DNA of 7,364 nt from Chloroflexota bacterium (GTDB lineage Bacteria > Chloroflexota > Dehalococcoidia > Tepidiformales > Tepidiformaceae), in NCBI GenBank assembly GCA_025350285.1, contig JANXYE010000351.1, positions 1 to 7,364 on the forward strand, in the 5' to 3' direction. Both the position numbers and the translations under genes were made by a program. Below the pieces are notes generated by a model, which worked only from the letters and a program-made list of their open reading frames with translations, did no database searches and had not been told where the DNA came from. Of this stretch, positions 5,902-7,364 are shown in pieces (positions within the stretch are counted from its first letter, which is position 1; every line of letters begins with the position of its first letter).

Positions 5902-6651
5902 TCAGGCTCCTGTGGATAGGGCGGCCGGTTCGGCCGTCGCTTCCTCGTCATCTTCTTCTTCGTCTTCGACCTCGTCGAGGTGATCGTCTTCACCGACGAG
6001 CGGGGCTTCGGCGGCGGCGCGAAGGACTTCTTCGTCCTCTTCCTCCGGCGCTGGCGCCTGTCCGGCGGCGGCGGCGGCCTGGGCCGCCTTCGCTATCGCG
6101 GCAATCTTCTTCTTATCGGGCGCGAGGATGATGGTCATATGGCGACCTTCAAGCATCGCGTCCTTTTCCATGATCGCGATTTCGCCGACGGACCGCCAGA
6201 CGCGATCCAGGAGGCTCTTCCCGATCTGTGGGTGGGTAATTTCGCGGCCACGGAACATGACCGTTACTTTCACCTTGTCGCCCTGCCTCAGCAGCTTGGC
6301 CGCTGTGCGGGTTTTGAAATCGACGTCGTGATCGTCGATCTTCGGCTTCATGCGCACTTCGCGGAGTTGCATGTTGACCTGGTGCTTCTTGGCTTCCCGG
6401 TCTTTCTTGGACTGTTCGTACTTGAACCGGCCGAAGTCCATCAAGCGGCAAACGGGCGGGCTTGCCTGGGCGGCGACCTCAACGAGATCGACCCCGCGTT
6501 GGCGGGCCATGATGATGGCCTCGGACGTGCGGATGACCCCAACCTGGTGGCCTTCTTCGTCGATGAGGCGGACTTCCGGAACCCGGATACGCTCGTTGAT
6601 ACGAGGCTCGGGCGGGAGAGGTTTTGGTGGAGCTTTAGATCGTTTCCTCAA
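5902..6651 (-). CDS. infC: Translation initiation factor IF-3 with long acidic C-terminal tail
   Basis: IF3 binds the 30S subunit, keeps it apart from the 50S subunit and checks the start codon and initiator tRNA. From TTG 6651 it has 249 residues: the N-terminal domain with PRINERIRVPEVRLID (16-31), a DLVEVAAQASPPVCRLMDFG motif (55-74), the lysine-rich linker (75-90), and the C-terminal domain with FRGREITHPQIG (133-144), ending near residue 182 in ILAPDKKK. Normal IF3 stops about there. Here a further 67 residues follow: an Ala-rich stretch, then 203-237 with 21 Asp/Glu of 35. No ATG is available; TTG 6651 has GGAAGTGA just upstream, resembling GGAGGTGA, while CTG 6663 and ATT 6669 are in-frame alternatives. 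The frame stays open further upstream to 6978, but that part is antisense to galU and not IF3-like. It is the first gene of the operon, two bases before rpmI. Confidence 0.96.
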   Translation of the reverse strand: MRKRSKAPPKPLPPEPRINERIRVPEVRLIDEEGHQVGVIRTSEAIIMARQRGVDLVEVAAQASPPVCRLMDFGRFKYEQSKKDREAKKHQVNMQLREVRMKPKIDDHDVDFKTRTAAKLLRQGDKVKVTVMFRGREITHPQIGKSLLDRVWRSVGEIAIMEKDAMLEGRHMTIILAPDKKKIAAIAKAAQAAAAAGQAPAPEEEDEEVLRAAAEAPLVGEDDHLDEVEDEEEDDEEATAEPAALSTGA

Positions 6652-6684
6652 GTCACTTCCCAGGTAAATTCGAAAGGCGTTTGG

Positions 6685-6693
6685 ATAGTACCA
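6685..6693 (-). promoter_or_regulatory. Candidate extended -10 promoter for infC-rpmI-rplT
   Basis: On the minus strand TGG (6693-6691) is followed directly by TACTAT (6690-6685), an extended -10 arrangement. No good -35 is seen (GTGCAG at 17-base spacing). Transcription would start around 6678, giving only about 27 bases of leader to TTG 6651, with the weak Shine-Dalgarno inside. Prediction by inspection only. Confidence 0.45.
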
Positions 6694-6783
6694 CCCGCAT
6701 GCGATTCCTGCACGCTCGCCGCGCGCACGGCCCGGTAGGCAGGGCCGGCGCCGCCCATTTTCCCCTGTTACGCGGGCTGCCCC

Positions 6784-6789
6784 TACTAT
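6784..6789 (+). promoter_or_regulatory. Candidate -10 box for galU, close enough for a leaderless mRNA
   Basis: TACTAT at 6784-6789 ends seven bases before the galU ATG (6797). The usual distance from -10 box to transcription start would place the 5' end at or within a base or two of the ATG, and there is no Shine-Dalgarno sequence between. No convincing -35 or TGn extension is present. The box is the same hexamer as in the divergent infC promoter candidate. Confidence 0.4.
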
Positions 6790-6796
6790 TCCGTGC

Positions 6797-7364
6797 ATGC
6801 CTCGCGTTTCGAATGCGGTGATCCTTGCGGCCGGCCTCGGCTCGCGCATGCTCCCGGCCACCAAGGCGGTGCCGAAAGAGATGCTGCCGATCGTCGACAA
6901 GCCGCTCATCCAATACGCGGTGGAAGAAGCCGTGGCCGCCGGTGTGACCCACATCGTCTTCGTGGTCGCCGAGGGCAAGGATGCGGTCCTCCACCATTTC
7001 AGTGGCGCTACCCGCGCCGACGCCTATGCGAAGAGCACCGGCGACCGGGCCCTCATCGAACGGGTCTGTGGGACGGCCGAACTGGCCAGGTTCTCCTATG
7101 TCCACCAGGAAGCGCCGATCGGCATCGCGCAAGCCGTGAACTGCGCTCGCGAGCACCTGGAGGGAGAGCCGTTCGCGCTCATGTTCCCGGACGACATCAT
7201 CCTCGGCGCGCGCTCGTGCCTCGCCCAGATGGTCGATGCCTACACCCGCGGCGGAAGCATGATCGCCGCGATCGACGTGCCGCGCGCCGAAGTCCCACAG
7301 TATGGGATCATGGACATAGCGGAAGAGGGGAACCCCTTCCGCCTCAAGGGGCTCATCGAAAAGC
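6797..7364 (+). CDS. galU: UTP-glucose-1-phosphate uridylyltransferase, 3'-truncated by window edge
   Basis: The first 189 residues of a nucleotidyltransferase that makes UDP-glucose from UTP and glucose 1-phosphate in the cytoplasm, supplying cell-surface polysaccharides, glycolipids and other sugar nucleotides. The nucleotide-binding start AVILAAGLGSRMLPATKAV (7-25) is followed by PKEMLPIVDKPLIQYAVEEA (26-45), the GalU signature; FPDDIIL (130-136) holds the metal-binding Asp. The segment EAPIGIAQAV differs from the more usual GLGHAV of enterobacterial GalU and looks more like the GLAQA of RmlA-type enzymes, but the PKEMLPIVDKP block supports GalU. ATG 6797 is the only sensible start; no Shine-Dalgarno precedes it. 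It is divergent from infC with 145 bases between the two starts. The reading frame is open to the end of the window, and the remaining 100 or so residues lie outside. Confidence 0.88.
   Translation, partial: MPRVSNAVILAAGLGSRMLPATKAVPKEMLPIVDKPLIQYAVEEAVAAGVTHIVFVVAEGKDAVLHHFSGATRADAYAKSTGDRALIERVCGTAELARFSYVHQEAPIGIAQAVNCAREHLEGEPFALMFPDDIILGARSCLAQMVDAYTRGGSMIAAIDVPRAEVPQYGIMDIAEEGNPFRLKGLIEK

Noticed and set aside
5941..6045. Repetitive GAN-rich stretch that looks like a microsatellite
   Set aside because: It is fully explained by the Glu/Asp codons of the IF3 acidic tail; there is no regular repeat unit.
6653..6700. Possible 15-codon leader peptide on the minus strand ending just before the infC TTG, with an AGGA upstream of its ATG
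   Set aside because: Its ATG lies upstream of the predicted infC transcription start (about 6678), so it would not be transcribed from that promoter, and the sequence shows no attenuator-like codon run or alternative hairpins.
5980..6738. 252-codon plus-strand open frame opposite infC
   Set aside because: It lies antisense to an unmistakable IF3 gene and its composition mirrors the IF3 codons (for example the Phe/Leu runs opposite Lys/Glu codons). No family resemblance was seen.
6653..7156. Minus-strand open frame antisense to galU
   Set aside because: It overlaps the conserved GalU coding sequence and has no recognisable motif of its own.

Overview
The window comes from a GC-rich bacterium: most codon third positions are G or C, and GTG, TTG and probably ATT serve as start codons. 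The ribosomal proteins, the IF3 sequence, the YggT protein, the leaderless-looking galU and the weakly conserved promoters are compatible with a Chloroflexota-like lineage (for example a relative of Dehalococcoidia). That placement rests on general sequence impression only and is tentative. I see no insertion sequence, integrase, tRNA, rRNA, CRISPR array or phage gene. The region looks like ordinary chromosome.

Layout on the plus strand, left to right. Bases 1-1256 hold the C-terminal part of a siroheme/[4Fe-4S] nitrite or sulfite reductase whose N-terminus lies outside the window. After a 167-base spacer carrying a plausible extended -10 promoter comes a three-gene plus-strand run: a small YggT-family membrane protein (bases 1424-1687, probably starting at ATT), an ABC-2 type exporter ATPase (to 2675) and its permease (2672-3463). 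The last two overlap by four bases and must form one transporter. Next is a stand-alone 556-residue protein (3562-5232). It has the substrate-domain and phosphohistidine-domain arrangement of rifampicin phosphotransferase or PEP synthase relatives but lacks their N-terminal ATP-binding domain.

A perfect 11-bp hairpin at 5255-5279 separates this from the minus-strand translation operon infC-rpmI-rplT (IF3, L35, L20), read from about 6651 down to 5317. The IF3 carries an unusual 67-residue Ala-rich and very acidic C-terminal tail, and no ATG is available at its start. At the right edge, divergent from infC, is the N-terminal 189 residues of a GalU-type UTP-glucose-1-phosphate uridylyltransferase, which runs off the window. 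A -10-like box sits so close to its ATG that the transcript may be leaderless.

The genes fall into independent housekeeping groups: inorganic N/S reduction, an exporter with a membrane-organising protein, an unassigned phosphotransfer protein, translation, and nucleotide-sugar synthesis. I did not find a convincing new multi-gene system. The points most worth a second look are the ATT start of yggT, the Asn in place of the switch His of the ABC ATPase, the phosphotransferase-like protein without an ATP-binding domain, the IF3 acidic tail, and the unusual start signals of infC and galU.
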